A DNA stretch of 64,000 bases from Flectobacillus roseus. GTDB lineage: Bacteria > Bacteroidota > Bacteroidia > Cytophagales > Spirosomataceae. Shown in pieces: positions 44,205 to 53,859 of this stretch. Under the pieces are notes generated by a model, which worked only from the letters and a program-made list of their open reading frames with translations, did not search any database and was not told where the DNA came from. The first letter of the stretch is position 1. Every line of letters starts with the position of its first letter. The position numbers were made by a program, and so were the translations under genes. Location: NCBI RefSeq assembly GCF_030056665.1, contig NZ_JASHIG010000029.1; one strand, 5' to 3'.

Positions 44205-45611
44205 ATGGAAATAAGAAACCCCAGAACTGGCAAATTTGATTTTTCGATTCAACCTGTAGATGCAAACGGTGTGCGTTCAAGGACGATTTCATTGAGGGCG
44301 TCTCAACCCGGTTGGATGGCCAAAGGAATCGAACAGCGAGTAAGGGTACTTCAACAATGGCATACATTAATTGAAGATTATTCTACGGATTTACTGGAAT
44401 CCTTAATAGATGATACAGGTCGAAAGACTGAATCTGAAAAAGAGCTCAATTATGTGCTTCGTGCCATTGATAGTTGGTGTGAGATTGCCAAGAAGATTCT
44501 GCGCGAGCCAGAGAGTTTGTCTACTTCTATTCCTGTGCTAAAACTCCAAAATCACTATGAGCCTTTTCCTTTGGTGGGCGTCATTAGTGGTTGGTGCTTC
44601 CCTTTTGCACATCTGATGAAAGAAATCATACCTGCTTTATTGGCAGGTAGTGCCGTAATTGCTAAGCCAAGTTGTGTAACTCCAAGGTTTGTCAGAACGC
44701 TTAATCACACTATTCATCGTACCAGAGGACTCAGAGAAGTACTTTCTCTTGTAGAAGGTACAGACGATATTTTGGAGCCATTGTGTTCCAATGCAGATTT
44801 TGTTTGTTATAATGGTACGGCTGCCGAAGCAAGACAAGTGTCTGATATTGCGCATAAACTATTCAAGCCATCCTCTATCCAACACGGTTTGAAAAATACG
44901 GTTATTGTTACCGAAACAGCCGATTTAGAAAATGCCTCCTCTGCCATTTTACTAGGTGGTTTTTGGAACGCAGGACAATCTTCTTCTTCAATTGAAAGAG
45001 TGTATGTTCACCGTAATGTCTATCATTTATTTTTATCAAGATTAGTCGGAAAAGCTAACCTTATACGTTTGGCATACCCAACTACTGAATCTGGACAAAT
45101 CGGTCCTATCATTGCCGAACCACAAATCAATATCATTAACGGTCAACTATGGGAAGCCCTCGAAAATGGGGCAAAATTATTGACAGGTATAGGACAATGT
45201 GAAAAATGGGAGGGAGGCTATTACTGTCGACCAACCATCATCACCAATGTAAAGCCAAGCATGAAAATTCTGAATGAAGAAACGCTTGCGCCTATTTTGC
45301 CAGTGATGTCTTACCAAGATACAGAAGAAATTTGCGAGTGGGTAAATGGAATCACACAGGCACACTCGGGAGCTATTTTCTCTAAAACAGCCAATGAAGC
45401 AATCGCATTGGGTGATAAACTTTCAATCCCCTATTTGTCGATTAATGATATTGCGTTAGAGGAGGTTTTGCAAGTAGGGCAACATCCACAAATGACACCA
45501 GAAACATTGGAGTTTGAAGGTACCTTTTCGAATTATAAAAAATTCTTTAGAAAGAAAACGTTTATTATCAATACCCACAAACCTTTTGGTACGGGTTGGA
45601 TTAAATCATAG
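44205..45611 (+). CDS. Aldehyde dehydrogenase-fold protein lacking the catalytic residues
   Basis: This 468-residue protein is an intact aldehyde dehydrogenase superfamily member by fold and length, with the NAD-binding lysine in AKPS (K154). However the catalytic cysteine of GQxC is serine (NAGQSSSSIERV, S260), the general base of ELGGK is glutamine or histidine (IQHGLKN, Q226), and the oxyanion asparagine of WNFP is cysteine (GWCFPF, C131). The NEETLAP segment also departs from EExFGP. It therefore cannot work as a normal dehydrogenase and may be a pseudoenzyme with a binding or structural role. The reading frame has no sign of decay. It stands 103 bases behind the MFS gene. Confidence 0.88.
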   Translation: MEIRNPRTGKFDFSIQPVDANGVRSRTISLRASQPGWMAKGIEQRVRVLQQWHTLIEDYSTDLLESLIDDTGRKTESEKELNYVLRAIDSWCEIAKKILREPESLSTSIPVLKLQNHYEPFPLVGVISGWCFPFAHLMKEIIPALLAGSAVIAKPSCVTPRFVRTLNHTIHRTRGLREVLSLVEGTDDILEPLCSNADFVCYNGTAAEARQVSDIAHKLFKPSSIQHGLKNTVIVTETADLENASSAILLGGFWNAGQSSSSIERVYVHRNVYHLFLSRLVGKANLIRLAYPTTESGQIGPIIAEPQINIINGQLWEALENGAKLLTGIGQCEKWEGGYYCRPTIITNVKPSMKILNEETLAPILPVMSYQDTEEICEWVNGITQAHSGAIFSKTANEAIALGDKLSIPYLSINDIALEEVLQVGQHPQMTPETLEFEGTFSNYKKFFRKKTFIINTHKPFGTGWIKS

Positions 45612-45612
45612 G

Positions 45613-45650
45613 AAATGGCGTAAGTGGAATAGCTTACGCCATTTTTGTTT
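45613..45650 (+). terminator. Terminator after the aldehyde dehydrogenase homologue
   Basis: AAATGGCGTAAG (45613-45624) pairs with CTTACGCCATTT (45633-45644), followed by TTGTTT. Confidence 0.82.
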
Positions 45651-45759
45651 AAAAATGTTTATTTTCAACGATTTAATGAAATTCTAAGGAATTCTTCATG
45701 AGTTGTTGAAGCTTGTTGAGTTGTTTTGTAAAACATAATTATTCAAAAAATAACATTGT

Positions 45760-46011
45760 ATGCAACTCAAACTGATTACCAAAATGACGAAAGCTGCACC
45801 ACAAAGAACACCTTTTCGTGTAATTGTGTTGAGTGCCTTTCTGCTTTTATCTTTTATTGTCAATATTTTCTTTATTCTATCAAGTAATTCATGCTCGCAA
45901 CAATTAGGGCATGATAAAATATTAAACGATTCTATTATTTCCCAGAAAAATCGACTTCAGGAGCATTTTAATGTATCCATTCAGAATTCACAGGAAGCAA
46001 CCTCTCATTAA
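45760..46011 (+). CDS. Small single-pass membrane protein upstream of nhaD
   Basis: I do not recognise this 83-residue protein. It has one hydrophobic helix (about 20-42, FRVIVLSAFLLLSFIVNIFF) and a polar C-terminal tail with coiled-coil tendency (DSIISQKNRLQEHF). An ATG at 45784 (MTKAAPQ) is also possible. It ends 36 bases before nhaD, so the two are likely in one transcript; it might be a small partner of the antiporter, but nothing proves this. Confidence 0.6.
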   Translation: MQLKLITKMTKAAPQRTPFRVIVLSAFLLLSFIVNIFFILSSNSCSQQLGHDKILNDSIISQKNRLQEHFNVSIQNSQEATSH

Positions 46012-46047
46012 TATCCTACAATATTCATTCAACTAAACTAGTGCATA

Positions 46048-47325
46048 ATGACCACATTGATGATTCTCATTTTTGTGATTGGCTATTTAGCAATCACACT
46101 CGAACATAATATCCATATCAACAAAACAGCCACAGCCTTGCTTACAGGTGTTTTGTGCTGGGCTGTCTATGCGCTAAATGCTACGGATGTCCATTTGGTT
46201 TCAGAGCAATTGTCGCATCATCTTGGCGATATTGCTGAAATAGTTTTCTTCCTTTTAGGAGCCATGACCATCGTTGAGCTAGTGGATGCGCATGATGGCT
46301 TCGCAATTATCACCCAAAAAATCAAAACTCAAGATATCAAAACTTTAATGTGGCTTGTCGCACTTCTAACATTCTTTATGTCAGCAGTTTTGGACAACCT
46401 GACAACGGCTATTGTGATGGTTTCGTTGTTGAGAAAAATCTTGGTATCGAGTGAAACCCGAAAAATAATGGTTGGTTTAGTTGTAATAGCAGCTAATGCA
46501 GGTGGAGCATGGTCTCCATTAGGCGATGTCACAACCACCATGCTTTGGATTGGGAAGCAAGTTTCGGCTATGGGGGTAATTACCCAATTATTACTTCCAA
46601 GTATGGTGTCGCTTATAGTTCCATTGATATATCTTCATCTTACTTTAAAGCCAAAAGGAAATGTGTTTTCTGCCAAACTTGAAAACACGATGGCCTTGCC
46701 AAATGCCGAACGAAATTTGATGTTTGCTGTAGGTTTGGGCGCATTATTGTTTGTTCCAGTATTCAAAACGGTAACTCACTTACCTCCTTATATGGGTATG
46801 CTCATGGGCTTAGGAGCTGTTTGGTTGGTATCTGAGTTAATTCACAAGGATAAAGATGAAGAAACGAAGTCGAAGTACTCGGCAGTACATGCTCTACGCA
46901 AAATAGATACCCCTAGTATTTTGTTCTTTTTAGGTATTTTGGTAGCAATTGCTGCTTTAGAAAGTACTGAACAATTGCATCATTTTGCCGAGTGGATGAA
47001 TCAAACTCTGGGTAATCAAGATTTGATTGTATTCATTATTGGTATTGCTTCGGCTGTTATTGATAACGTTCCTCTTGTAGCTGCCTCTATGGGTATGTAT
47101 GACCTTCAGGCATTTCCAACCGACTCGAAACTTTGGGAATTTATGGCTTATTGTGCAGGAACAGGAGGTAGTATGCTGATTATTGGTTCAGCGGCTGGTG
47201 TGGCAGTAATGGGTATGGAAAAAATCGACTTCATGTGGTATTTCAAGAAAATATCCTTTGTTGCTTTGTTGGGTTATGTAGCAGGTGCTGCTGTTTATTT
47301 GGCGCTGTACTCATTTACTCACTAA
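46048..47325 (+). CDS. nhaD: Na+/H+ antiporter NhaD
   Basis: This 425-residue protein has about twelve transmembrane helices of the ion transporter superfamily. It has the NhaD features VLDNLTTAIVMVSLLRKI, ANAGGAWSPLGDVTTTMLW and, in the second repeat, ASAVIDNVPLVAASMGMY and GGSMLIIGSAAGVAVMG. It would expel sodium in exchange for protons at the inner membrane. The length matches the family. It is preceded by a small membrane protein gene. Confidence 0.94.
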   Translation: MTTLMILIFVIGYLAITLEHNIHINKTATALLTGVLCWAVYALNATDVHLVSEQLSHHLGDIAEIVFFLLGAMTIVELVDAHDGFAIITQKIKTQDIKTLMWLVALLTFFMSAVLDNLTTAIVMVSLLRKILVSSETRKIMVGLVVIAANAGGAWSPLGDVTTTMLWIGKQVSAMGVITQLLLPSMVSLIVPLIYLHLTLKPKGNVFSAKLENTMALPNAERNLMFAVGLGALLFVPVFKTVTHLPPYMGMLMGLGAVWLVSELIHKDKDEETKSKYSAVHALRKIDTPSILFFLGILVAIAALESTEQLHHFAEWMNQTLGNQDLIVFIIGIASAVIDNVPLVAASMGMYDLQAFPTDSKLWEFMAYCAGTGGSMLIIGSAAGVAVMGMEKIDFMWYFKKISFVALLGYVAGAAVYLALYSFTH

Positions 47326-47595
47326 GCAGAAAAAGTGTGATTTGAACGAAAAAATTGATAACAAAATGTTAATTCTTGTAAAGTGTAGTACTTTTAACAC
47401 GAATATTTTTTAAATTTTGGTGTTTTTTCGGATTCAGTACCAAAAAATCGGCAAATTAAGGTTATCACAATACATTATTGTAAATTTGTAGAACCTTATT
47501 TTATTTATTTGGTTTGCTAAGGTTAGGGATTCGAATTGAACGTATTCCCTTTTTTCAACTATAATCCAGTATTAAACGCATAACTCTAAGTGATT

Positions 47596-48027
47596 ATGAA
47601 TAATTCTATAAAATATCTTTCAATCGGTGCTATTGCTTTGGCACTCACATCTTGTACCGAATCGAAACAATTAGTTGCTTTGCAACAACAAGCTGCTCAA
47701 TTAGAAAATACTTTGAAGAAGGAAAGAGAAGAAAATGTAGAACTTAGTAGTTTTCGCTTTAGTCTTGAGAGTCAGTTTAAAAAGAAAACAGAAGATTACG
47801 TTAAATGCCAGGAGGATGGTAAAGAAACCATGGAAAGCTTGTCGGAACGCTACAATCGTTTGTTGACTGACTATAACCAACTTTCAGCTAGTTATGAGGT
47901 TTTGGATAAGTCAAACAGAGAACAAGTTGAAGCTACCAAGGCTCGTATTTCGGAATTAGAGTCTCAGTACAAATCGGCAGCTAGCAAAAAAATTGTAACT
48001 AAATCTAAAAGAAAAAGAAGAAGATAG
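47596..48027 (+). CDS. Coiled-coil lipoprotein
   Basis: This 143-residue protein begins with a lipoprotein signal (ALALTSC, Cys near residue 20) and continues as one long coiled coil (about 27-125, heptads rich in Leu/Gln/Glu). It ends in a very basic tail KKIVTKSKRKRRR. I know no specific function; a spacer or envelope-tethering role is possible. ATG 47596 is preferred to a GTG two codons earlier. It is followed by a strong terminator. Confidence 0.78.
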   Translation: MNNSIKYLSIGAIALALTSCTESKQLVALQQQAAQLENTLKKEREENVELSSFRFSLESQFKKKTEDYVKCQEDGKETMESLSERYNRLLTDYNQLSASYEVLDKSNREQVEATKARISELESQYKSAASKKIVTKSKRKRRR

Positions 48028-48054
48028 ATTTTCTTTACGTTTATAGATGTTTTA

Positions 48055-48092
48055 ACGCCCTCCTGTATAGTTTACAGGAGGGCGTTTTTTTT
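48055..48092 (+). terminator. Intrinsic terminator
   Basis: ACGCCCTCCTGTA (48055-48067) pairs perfectly with TACAGGAGGGCGT (48073-48085), loop TAGTT, then a run of eight Ts. Confidence 0.93.
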
Positions 48093-48208
48093 CTTAAAAT
48101 CTTCTAATTTTTTTTTAATAGAACTTTAATTATTTCAGATTGTATTTTTTGTAATTTCATTTCGTTAGTATTTTGTAATTAGTATTTGAATTAAATCCCT
48201 TATGTGCT

Positions 48209-49153
48209 ATGGAACGTATGCGAATCGAAAAAATCTTAGTACCTATTGATTTCAGCCTAACCTCAGAAAATGCTTTAAAAGCTGCAATTCATATTGCTGA
48301 ACAACATCAGGCTAAACTTTACCTTCTACATATTATTGAGCCAGGAATATTGATGTTTGCTCAAGATGGTAGCTTAATTTTTGATATTACCTCAGATAGT
48401 ATTGATAAAGAACATGAACATCGTTTAGAAAAACTATATGACCGTTTCAAAGGTAAAGGATATTGGGAGGTAGAAAGTGTAGTGAAACATGGTGAGGTAA
48501 CTCCTTTGATTGTACAAACAGCAGAGGAAATCGAGGCAGATTTGTTGGTGATGGGAAGTCACGGTACTGAAACAAGCTTGGATGACCTTTTGGGAACCAA
48601 TGCTTACAGTGTTGTAAAACGTGCGAAATGCCCAGTTTTGACTATTCCAACGCATTATCACTGGGAAGGAATCCACAAAGTATTATTCCCGATTCGTTCG
48701 GTTTTGGGTGCTTTGGACAAATATCCTATTACAGAAGCACTCCTGTCTCCTTCAGATAATCCTGAATGGTTATTAGTGGGATTGAATGATCACGAAAAGC
48801 CAGATGATAAAGCAAAGGTAGAGGAATTTGTAGGGCAGTTTACTCAGTTTTTGACAAGTCAAAACAAGCAGTTTAAGTTGTCAAATTACGCTGGGGAAAA
48901 TTTAGCAGGAAAAGTGCTAGAAATGTCTAATACTGAGGGTGTAAACCTTATTGTAATGACAACTTCTACTACTACGTCTTTTGCTAAATACTTGGCAGGA
49001 AGTTATTCTCAACAAGTGGTAAATCACTCAAGAATACCAGTGTTGTCGGTAAGCCCTGATATTTCGATTAAAATCAAAGAAAGTGAAGCTACTCCAGAAG
49101 AAATTTTGGAAAATCTTGGATACGGATATCCATTTTCAGGTACAGTGCTCTAA
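48209..49153 (+). CDS. Tandem universal stress protein
   Basis: This 314-residue protein consists of two UspA domains (about 5-148 and 152-300). The first has KILVPIDFSLTSENAL and the ATP-binding loop VMGSHGTETSLDDLLGTNA; the second (VLFPIRS ... IVMTTSTTTSFAKYLAGSYS) lacks the glycine pattern and may not bind ATP. Such proteins help survival under stress; details are unknown. An ATG at 48218 is also possible. It is monocistronic. Confidence 0.9.
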   Translation: MERMRIEKILVPIDFSLTSENALKAAIHIAEQHQAKLYLLHIIEPGILMFAQDGSLIFDITSDSIDKEHEHRLEKLYDRFKGKGYWEVESVVKHGEVTPLIVQTAEEIEADLLVMGSHGTETSLDDLLGTNAYSVVKRAKCPVLTIPTHYHWEGIHKVLFPIRSVLGALDKYPITEALLSPSDNPEWLLVGLNDHEKPDDKAKVEEFVGQFTQFLTSQNKQFKLSNYAGENLAGKVLEMSNTEGVNLIVMTTSTTTSFAKYLAGSYSQQVVNHSRIPVLSVSPDISIKIKESEATPEEILENLGYGYPFSGTVL

Positions 49154-49213
49154 TCGTTGAGCCAGACAAAAAGAAATGATTTGAAACATATTCAATCAAA
49201 TTTTGTCAATAGC

Positions 49214-49276
49214 AAAACCTCAATCAGGAAATATGATAGATGAACTTATCTCTCACTTTCCCGATTGAGGTTTTTT
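49214..49276. terminator. Bidirectional hairpin terminator
   Basis: AAAACCTCAATC (49214-49225) pairs with GATTGAGGTTTT (49263-49274) across a 37-base loop, followed by Ts. It separates the convergent stress-protein and DUF1460 genes. Confidence 0.7.
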
Positions 49277-49279
49277 ATG

Positions 49280-50125
49280 TTATTTCTTCACTAATCTTGA
49301 AATCATAATGCCTGTTTGACTCGCGTGTTTGGCTAAATATTCAGCCAGTGGTTCTGGTGAAATAATGACCTCTTTCAAATCTTGTGAAGCGTGCAATAGA
49401 TGCACTCGTCCATTGACCACAATCGCAAAGCCCTGATGCGAAATATCCAAGCCACTTTTTGAGGTTGTGATGGCAATAATATCACCATTTTGAATACATG
49501 ACTCTTTCTTGGCCACTTCAGCTTTAGGGATATAGAAGAAACTTTTACGCATCAATTCTATTTCTGCCATTTTCACAGCCTCAAGCGCTCGATAATCTTC
49601 GAGTTGAGGATAAAGCGGCAAATGAGAGGTCATGAACGACACGCTTTTCTTGTAGGGTTTTCCAGCGCAAGCTTGTGTTTGGTCTTTGATGAGTCCTTTT
49701 CTTTCATTTTCCTTCAGCCAATCTGTAAAATAATGTAATCTTGAGCCAAACCCGTTGACGTGCCCATAACGATAGCGTAACGTTTCGAGGTTATGGGTAA
49801 AGTCATCAAATGAATTATTCTTACACATCGCAATTGCTAGCACGGATTCCACCAAGGTAGAGCAATCAAACTCTCTCAGATTTACGACTAAATTTTCTTT
49901 TTTCCCTTCTAAGGTATGAGCTACATAGGGTTTACCCAAAAATGTCTGAGCAATTTCAATCACCCTTTGACCTTGTTCTGAATTATACTTTTTTTGAATA
50001 GTAGCTTCAAAAATACGCTGGTCTGATTCTTGGGCGATTCCTGCCCAACTAATCCCACAAAACAAAAGGTTTAAAGTCAATGCTTTAAACCCTTTATTTT
50101 GATATGCTTTATGAAATATTGACAC
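49280..50125 (-). CDS. DUF1460 N-acetylmuramoyl-L-alanine amidase-like protein
   Basis: This secreted protein of about 281 residues has the NlpC/P60-like DUF1460 fold: FDCSTLVESVLAIAM carries the catalytic-type cysteine and GLDISHQGFAIVVNGRVHLLHASQD the histidine region. Family members are regarded as peptidoglycan amidases or peptidases. The start is uncertain: GTG 50125 gives a short n-region before the hydrophobic leader (ALTLNLLFCGISWAGIAQ), while an in-frame TTG at 50176 would add 17 residues. No ATG is available. Confidence 0.85.
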   Translation of the reverse strand: MSIFHKAYQNKGFKALTLNLLFCGISWAGIAQESDQRIFEATIQKKYNSEQGQRVIEIAQTFLGKPYVAHTLEGKKENLVVNLREFDCSTLVESVLAIAMCKNNSFDDFTHNLETLRYRYGHVNGFGSRLHYFTDWLKENERKGLIKDQTQACAGKPYKKSVSFMTSHLPLYPQLEDYRALEAVKMAEIELMRKSFFYIPKAEVAKKESCIQNGDIIAITTSKSGLDISHQGFAIVVNGRVHLLHASQDLKEVIISPEPLAEYLAKHASQTGIMISRLVKK

Positions 50126-50326
50126 GGTAATAGTATTAAAATAATTACGTTCTTTTATTGATAACGCAATATTCAAACTTCTTATTTAAAATGTATCCTG
50201 TCTAATTAGAGTTGTTACAGAATTGAGATTTAAGTGATTCTGGTGTAATGCTCTAGTTATTAATGGATTATAGTTTGTAATTGATTTGTTGACAATTTTC
50301 AAGTATATGATTTATTGCAAATCCGA

Positions 50327-51655
50327 TTATTGTTTTTCTTTTACAAACATCACAGATACTGCTCCTAAAATCATGAAAATACCTGCAAGTAACAACGCAT
50401 AAACTGAGTTAGATCCATAAATATGTTTTACAACCATACCGCCAAAAATACCATTGACAATTTGTGGGAAGGTGATAAAAAAGTTGAAAATACCCATATA
50501 TACGCCCATTTTGTGAATAGGAATGCTATTTGCCAAAATTGCGTATGGCATTGCTAAAATACTCGCCCAAGCAAAACCAATTCCCACCATACTCAAAACT
50601 AAATAGTCAGGATTAGTGATGAAGAAGATAGAGATTAAACCCAAACCTCCGCAAATTAGGGAGAACGCATGGGTAGTTTTTTTGCCAAAAAGTGCCGCAA
50701 TTTTGGGTAATGCTAACGCATATAGCGCTGAAACTCCATTATAAATTCCAAATAAAGAACTCACCCAGTCACCAGCATCATTATATGCTTTAGAACTATG
50801 GTCTTCCAATGGTAGGCCATATACCTGGTGTGCGATAGCTGGTGTAGCGTAAACCCACATCGAAAATAAGGCAATCCACGAAAAAAACTGCACCAAACCC
50901 AATTGCTTCATTGTTGTAGGCATTTGAGCAAAGTCCTTGAAAATATCTTTTAAACTAGCTTGGTCGTGTGATTCATCTTCGAAACCAAATGATTTTCTTT
51001 CAGCTGGAGAATATTCTTTTGTGGTAAAAACAGTCCAAAGAATAGCCACAAGAATAATAACCGAACCTACATAGAAAGAGTAAAGGACATTATCTTGTAC
51101 GTTACCATTGATGGATTCATTCGATACGTTGAATACCTTATTGAGAATCGTAGGAAGAAAACCCCCAGCAATGGCACCAATACCTATCAAGGTAGTTTGT
51201 ACCGAGAAACCTGTAGTATTTTGTTCATCTGGCAAGTTATCAGCAACTAATGCTCTGAATGGCTCCATCGCAATGTTGAAAGAGGCATCCATAAACATCA
51301 GAAAACCTGCTCCCAATACAACCGCAGGAAGGATACCTGCCAAAAAAGAAGCATTAGGCATAAAGGCTAAAGCAACTGCCGCTAAGATAGCTCCTGCTAA
51401 AAAATAAGGTTTTCTACGACCAAAGCGTCCCCAAGTAGTATCTGAGTAATGTCCAATAATGGGCTGGACAATCATTCCTGTGAGTGGTGCTGCCAACCAA
51501 AACCATGAAAGGTGTTCTACGTCGGCACCATAAGTTTGAAGAATACGCGAGGCATTGCCGTTTTGAAGAGCAAAGCCAAATTGAATACCCAAGAAACCAA
51601 CGCTCATATTGATAATTTGCGTTAGACTCAAGGAAGGTTTATTAATTTTTTTCAT
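50327..51655 (-). CDS. MFS maltose/sucrose-type transporter (GPH/SLC45-like)
   Basis: This 442-residue carrier belongs to the branch that imports maltose or other disaccharides. The conserved start SVGFLGIQFGFALQNGNASRIL, HLSWFWLAAPLTGMIVQPIIGHYSD and GRRKPYFLAGA (helix 2-3 loop) match that group. It has about twelve helices. It follows a GH13 gene on the same strand by 106 bases and carries the shared leader motif CCATTAACCA 5 bases before its ATG. Maltose as substrate is inferred from the neighbouring GH65 and PgmB genes. Confidence 0.9.
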   Translation of the reverse strand: MKKINKPSLSLTQIINMSVGFLGIQFGFALQNGNASRILQTYGADVEHLSWFWLAAPLTGMIVQPIIGHYSDTTWGRFGRRKPYFLAGAILAAVALAFMPNASFLAGILPAVVLGAGFLMFMDASFNIAMEPFRALVADNLPDEQNTTGFSVQTTLIGIGAIAGGFLPTILNKVFNVSNESINGNVQDNVLYSFYVGSVIILVAILWTVFTTKEYSPAERKSFGFEDESHDQASLKDIFKDFAQMPTTMKQLGLVQFFSWIALFSMWVYATPAIAHQVYGLPLEDHSSKAYNDAGDWVSSLFGIYNGVSALYALALPKIAALFGKKTTHAFSLICGGLGLISIFFITNPDYLVLSMVGIGFAWASILAMPYAILANSIPIHKMGVYMGIFNFFITFPQIVNGIFGGMVVKHIYGSNSVYALLLAGIFMILGAVSVMFVKEKQ

Positions 51656-51660
51656 GTTTA

Positions 51661-51761
51661 TGGTTAATGGATTGTTGGGTGAAAGTGTAAGGTTTTGATT
51701 ATCGCATCAAGAACTTTGGTTTTCAAGAAACGCTATCTTAAACTCTACACTTTCAAATGTA
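51661..51761 (-). promoter_or_regulatory. Leader of the MFS gene: -7 box, long inverted repeat and CCATTAACCA
   Basis: On the minus strand TACATTTG (51754-51761) is a -7 box that directly abuts the upstream GH13 stop codon. TGAAAGTGTA (51746-51755 as read on the minus strand) pairs with TACACTTTCA (51680-51689), and CCATTAACCA (51661-51670) ends 5 bases before the ATG. The gene may thus have its own promoter besides read-through from GH13. Confidence 0.5.
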
Positions 51762-53663
51762 CTATTTTTTAGAAGAAATCTCATAAATTACCGCCGAGTT
51801 TGGCGCAACTTTGATAGAGATGTTATCCTTTGCATTGATTTTTTGAGAGCCTTTGGCTTCATAAACACCCTTCAAGGTATAATTTCCTTGAGGATCCAGT
51901 CCCATTGCCGTCCAAGCGCCATCAGGAATATGAAGGTTAATGTTCTTTTCTTGGAAATGGTCAAAATTACAAACCACCACAAGCTTTTGATTTTCGCTAT
52001 ATCTTAAATAAGAATATACCTTACGACGGTCATAATCGTGTCCCTGAATGTACTGGAGGTCAAAGAATGCGCCTTTTTGTACTGCTTCAGAACCATTGAC
52101 AAATTTCAACAAACCTTTATAAAATGCTTGTAAATTCTTTTGTTCCTCGGTTAAGCCTGCGCCATCAAATTTACCTCCATTCATCCATGCCTGATGGGAA
52201 GGAACTCCCCAGAAATCAAACATTGTGGTACGGTCATCCGCTTGATTGAAGCCTTCTTTGCCATCAGCTTTTTCGCCCAGTTCTTGACCAAAATAAATCA
52301 TCACTGGTCCTGTGTGAAGGGTTGCGGTTACTACCATCGCAGGAACTGCCGCAAATGGATTACCTTTGGCAAAAGCAGGCGTATTGATACGTTGTTCATC
52401 ATGATTTTCCAAGAAGCGTAGCATGTGTTCTGAAATATTACCCGATTCATGTTGCCAAACTCGTGTAATATCTTCGACAGTTGCTTCATGTTTATTTTCA
52501 ACCAATCTTCTTAGTCCATCATACAGGCCAACTTTATCGTATAGATAATCAAAACCACCAACCTTGATATAGTTATAATATTCGCGAGGATTATAGATTT
52601 CAGCAATAAATACCATGTCAGGATACTCTTTCTTAATCGCTGAAGTGGCGTATTGCCAAAACTCTGCAGGTACCATTTCGGCCATATCACATCTAAAACC
52701 GTCAACACCTTTAGCAGACCAATATTTTAAGATTTCTACCATCTTAATCCAAGTAGAAGGAATTGGGTCGAAATGACGGCTACGCCCATTAAGAATATCT
52801 ACACCATAATTCAATTTTACCGTTTCAAACCAGTCATCAATGGTTGGTTTTGCCGAAAATACATCGTTACCCGAAGCTTTAGCTGGCGACTCGATATATG
52901 GACCTTCTGGTTTGACAGGAGGGTTTACTCCATCAGGAATTTGGAACTGATTATGAGGGAGATAGTAGAAATTGTTTTGTGGATCAAAGCCTTTATTGAC
53001 ATCATCATCTTGTCCAAAATCGCGTACACCTTCAGGCTTCATATCTGAGTGATATACACGTGCCACGTGGTTAGGTACAAAGTCCATTACTACCTTTAAT
53101 CCATTTTTGTGAACACGAGCCACCATTGCCTCAAATTCCTCCATGCGCTTGTTGGGGTCAGTGGCAAAAAATGGGTTTACATCATAATAATCCTTGATAG
53201 CAAATGGTGAACCACAACGGCCTTTTACTACATCTGGATGGTCTTTTGGAATACCCAACGCCGTTAAATCTTCCATCGTAGCATGCTCAATAAGACCAGT
53301 CATGTACAGATGTGAGTAGCCAAATTTTTTCAATTCTTTCAACGCTTTATCGTTGATGTCTTTGAATTTAGTCACACCATTTTCGGCTGCAGAACCATTC
53401 ATTTTATTGGTTGAATTGGTATTGCCCCATAGATGGAACATCATCTGTAGAATTACTAACTTGTCGTTTTTCTGGGTCATAATTTTCTTTTTCTCGCTTG
53501 ATTTAGTTTTTGTCAGGGATTTATCTTTATTCTTTAATTTACTAGAATTATTGTTGTTGACCAAAACTTGAGTTTTAGTTGATTTTTTAGTTTGCGAGAA
53601 GGCAGCCAAATTCATGAAAAGGCTTCCCAATATTGTTATGAAAATGAAGTGTTTTTTATACAT
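51762..53663 (-). CDS. GH13 alpha-amylase, secreted
   Basis: This 633-residue alpha-glucan hydrolase has a signal peptide (1-24), a Lys/Ser/Asn/Thr-rich linker (about 25-66) and a GH13 (beta/alpha)8 barrel with the conserved regions DFVPNHV, DGFRCDMAE (nucleophile D326), FIAEIYN (acid/base E355) and FLENHDE (D422). A C-terminal beta domain begins near 560. There is no lipobox, so it is periplasmic or released. It is divergent from the second GH13 gene and upstream of the maltose-type carrier on the same strand. Family placement is sure; the exact cleavage pattern is not. Confidence 0.94.
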   Translation of the reverse strand: MYKKHFIFITILGSLFMNLAAFSQTKKSTKTQVLVNNNNSSKLKNKDKSLTKTKSSEKKKIMTQKNDKLVILQMMFHLWGNTNSTNKMNGSAAENGVTKFKDINDKALKELKKFGYSHLYMTGLIEHATMEDLTALGIPKDHPDVVKGRCGSPFAIKDYYDVNPFFATDPNKRMEEFEAMVARVHKNGLKVVMDFVPNHVARVYHSDMKPEGVRDFGQDDDVNKGFDPQNNFYYLPHNQFQIPDGVNPPVKPEGPYIESPAKASGNDVFSAKPTIDDWFETVKLNYGVDILNGRSRHFDPIPSTWIKMVEILKYWSAKGVDGFRCDMAEMVPAEFWQYATSAIKKEYPDMVFIAEIYNPREYYNYIKVGGFDYLYDKVGLYDGLRRLVENKHEATVEDITRVWQHESGNISEHMLRFLENHDEQRINTPAFAKGNPFAAVPAMVVTATLHTGPVMIYFGQELGEKADGKEGFNQADDRTTMFDFWGVPSHQAWMNGGKFDGAGLTEEQKNLQAFYKGLLKFVNGSEAVQKGAFFDLQYIQGHDYDRRKVYSYLRYSENQKLVVVCNFDHFQEKNINLHIPDGAWTAMGLDPQGNYTLKGVYEAKGSQKINAKDNISIKVAPNSAVIYEISSKK

Positions 53664-53684
53664 TTTTAAAATAATATTTGGCTA

Positions 53685-53703
53685 TTAGCACAGTTTAGCA
53701 CAG
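53685..53703. promoter_or_regulatory. Tandem TTAGCACAG motif between the two GH13 genes
   Basis: TTAGCACAG (53685-53693) is repeated directly as TTTAGCACAG (53694-53703), one helical turn apart, 22-40 bases before the start of the minus-strand GH13 gene. TAGCACAG also occurs upstream of GH65 at 57435-57442. This could be an operator for a maltodextrin regulator. Evidence is limited to recurrence. Confidence 0.35.
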
Positions 53704-53859
53704 ATTCGATTCTTTTTTATGCTAAGTAGTTTTGTGAAAATTTTGCTCGAATTTAAGATTTTATTATTAGGATTTTCCTCATTTTATTTGAAAAATTGCA
53801 AACTTTTAAAGTTATCATTAACCTACATGCATCGTTTTTTTTGTACTTTGTGTATGTAT

